Below, in pieces: positions 62,735 through 64,000 of a stretch of 64,000 bases of DNA; positions within the stretch are counted from its first letter, which is position 1, and every line of letters starts with the position of its first letter. Source of the DNA: Lepidostoma basale (lineage: Eukaryota; Arthropoda; Insecta; Trichoptera; Lepidostomatidae); NCBI GenBank assembly GCA_022606425.2, contig JAHDVF020000211.1, positions 3,100,001-3,164,000 of the forward strand. The letters are read 5' to 3'. The notes beneath the pieces are model-generated. The model was not told the DNA's origin. It did not search any database and saw nothing but the letters and a program-made list of their open reading frames with translations. The position numbers and the translations under genes are program-made.

Positions 62735-62969
62735 TATTATAATATAATTGTAACTTGTTATATGTGAGTATTTTGCATTGACGTCACTGCACCATTTACT
62801 TAATGTCAAAGTGTGGGAAACAAACCAAGGCTATTTTTTTTCAATAGCAGAAGTGTAATGTACAGATATATATTTACAATAATGTAAATACTCGTATAAA
62901 TACAGGGCTTTGTCAAACACTGTGTAAAACCCGAATGGGGGCTATACAAGTACAATAATCAAAACTTAC

Positions 62970-63370
62970 TAACTAACCATCACGCCGTCGAGGATGGATC
63001 GCCACAATGGCCTGTCCTGGCATACCTCTCGGGATTCCTCTACATTCATACATCGTACCATGCATGCACGTCGATTATTCCGACTTCGAATGTGGCCGCC
63101 TTTTAGTAATTGATTAATTTGGTCATGCCATGTTTTCCTCGGTCGTCCTCGACCTCTTTTCCCACTTACGCTGCTTGTGTACAACTTTTTAACCATTCTA
63201 CTCTCATCCATTCGTTCCATATGTCCAAACCATCTCAGGGATCCTTTTTTAATTTTATTCATCATGCAGTCATCTGCCTTACATATCTTTCTTATTTTAT
63301 CGTTCGGTATTCTATCATACAACGCTTTCCCGCACATTCTTCTTAGTGATCTCATTTCTACGGCGTTTTA
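62970..63370 (-). mobile_element. LINE-A 3' fragment
   Basis: 128 codons open from RSLRRMCGKALYDRIPNDK to the C-terminus. The tail reads CTAACTAACC on +, and the hairpin stem is deleted. Confidence 0.75.
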
Positions 63371-63392
63371 AAATAATCAAAAATTAATTCTA

Positions 63393-63735
63393 ATTAACTA
63401 ACTAACTATCACGCCGTCTCCCCGGAGGGGTAGACAGAAAGAATGGACCGCCCTTTGTCCTGACATACTTCTCTCACTTCCTCTACATTCATACATCTTG
63501 TCATGCACGCACGTCGATTTCTCCGACTCCTCACGTGACCGACATTCAACATTTGATTGATTTGATTCTGCCACGTTTTCCTCGGCCTTCATCTATTTCT
63601 AGTTGCATTTACATCGTTAACATACTTTTTTACCATTCTTTCTTCATTCATTCTTTACATGTGTCCAAACCATCTTAATGATCCTTTCAATATGTTGTTT
63701 TTAACATCTTCATTCTCACCGCTTTCACTTCTTAT
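63393..63735 (-). mobile_element. LINE-A 3' fragment
   Basis: (CTAA)n, a CCCCGGAGGGG hairpin and C-terminal coding. It is followed immediately by an oppositely oriented LINE-A segment. Confidence 0.7.
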
Positions 63736-63737
63736 AC

Positions 63738-64000
63738 TTGCATTTGACACTCCATCATAAGTAAAATCTATCATAAGAATAAATGCAGTAAAAATTAAAT
63801 CTTTAAGACGAATGTGTAAAAAATCTGTGTACGATACAGTGTCGAATGAAAATATGCGAAGTGAATGCAGTGCGAACGAAAGTGTTATAAACAAAATAAT
63901 GAAAGGAACATTACGATGGTTTGGACACATGGAAAGGATAAATGAAGAAAGAAGGTTAAAGAAAATACGAGTTAACGATGTAGATGGAATTAGAAATGGA
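63738..64000 (+). mobile_element. LINE-A fragment running off the window
   Basis: Encodes KINAVKIKSLRRMCKKSVYD through HMERINEERR and continues past the window end. Confidence 0.7.

Noticed and set aside
1..64000. CRISPR arrays, operons, ribosome-binding sites
   Set aside because: Spliced genes and retrotransposon context make this a eukaryotic nuclear window; no regularly spaced repeats with unique spacers were seen.

Overview
This is a eukaryotic nuclear window, almost certainly from an insect. Genes are split by short GT-AG exons, the background is AT-rich, and both host genes resemble insect members of their families. The retrotransposon load and the tRNA-derived SINEs make a moth or butterfly my best guess, but the order is inference.

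Two host genes converge. On the + strand, five exons between 15,723 and 42,243 encode most of a two-pore-domain potassium leak channel. I recognise it as an Ork1 (KCNK0) orthologue from its pore filters, its M4 segment and several conserved blocks in the long cytoplasmic tail. The 5' exon(s) with M1 are not visible, so roughly 1-15,700 is probably upstream intron. On the - strand, six exons from 55,540 down to 49,254 encode an inositol 1,4,5-trisphosphate 3-kinase. All exon phases join, giving a 349-residue protein. About 7 kb of repeat-filled DNA separates the two stop codons. One gene sets resting K+ conductance and the other shapes IP3/Ca2+ signalling; nothing shows co-regulation.

The rest is mostly mobile DNA. 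LINE-A is a 5'-truncated non-LTR retrotransposon with a YADD reverse transcriptase, a CCCCTTCGGGG hairpin and a (TTAG)n tail; it has more than 25 fragments, the best at 16,362-18,560. LINE-B has a (TTTGA)n tail, and a relative (B2) at 47,740-48,275 shares its 3' end with the local SINE. LINE-C and at least six other families appear only as reverse-transcriptase C-termini (families E to K).

Penelope-like elements leave many terminal repeats, often as fold-back pairs, plus a GIY-YIG endonuclease remnant near 24,000. One terminal family folds like a hammerhead ribozyme. DNA transposons include a 1.8-kb pogo-like derivative with a PHD finger (30,262-32,062), three fold-back MITEs with TTA/TAA target duplications, a hAT-type MITE with an 8-bp duplication inside a SINE, and two copies of a deleted mariner-like element.

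The layout is therefore: 1-15,700 repeats; 15,723-42,243 the channel gene with introns full of nested insertions; 42,244-49,253 intergenic repeats; 49,254-55,540 the kinase gene; 55,541-64,000 repeats and AT-rich DNA with no gene I can support. No CRISPR array, rRNA or intact tRNA gene was seen.
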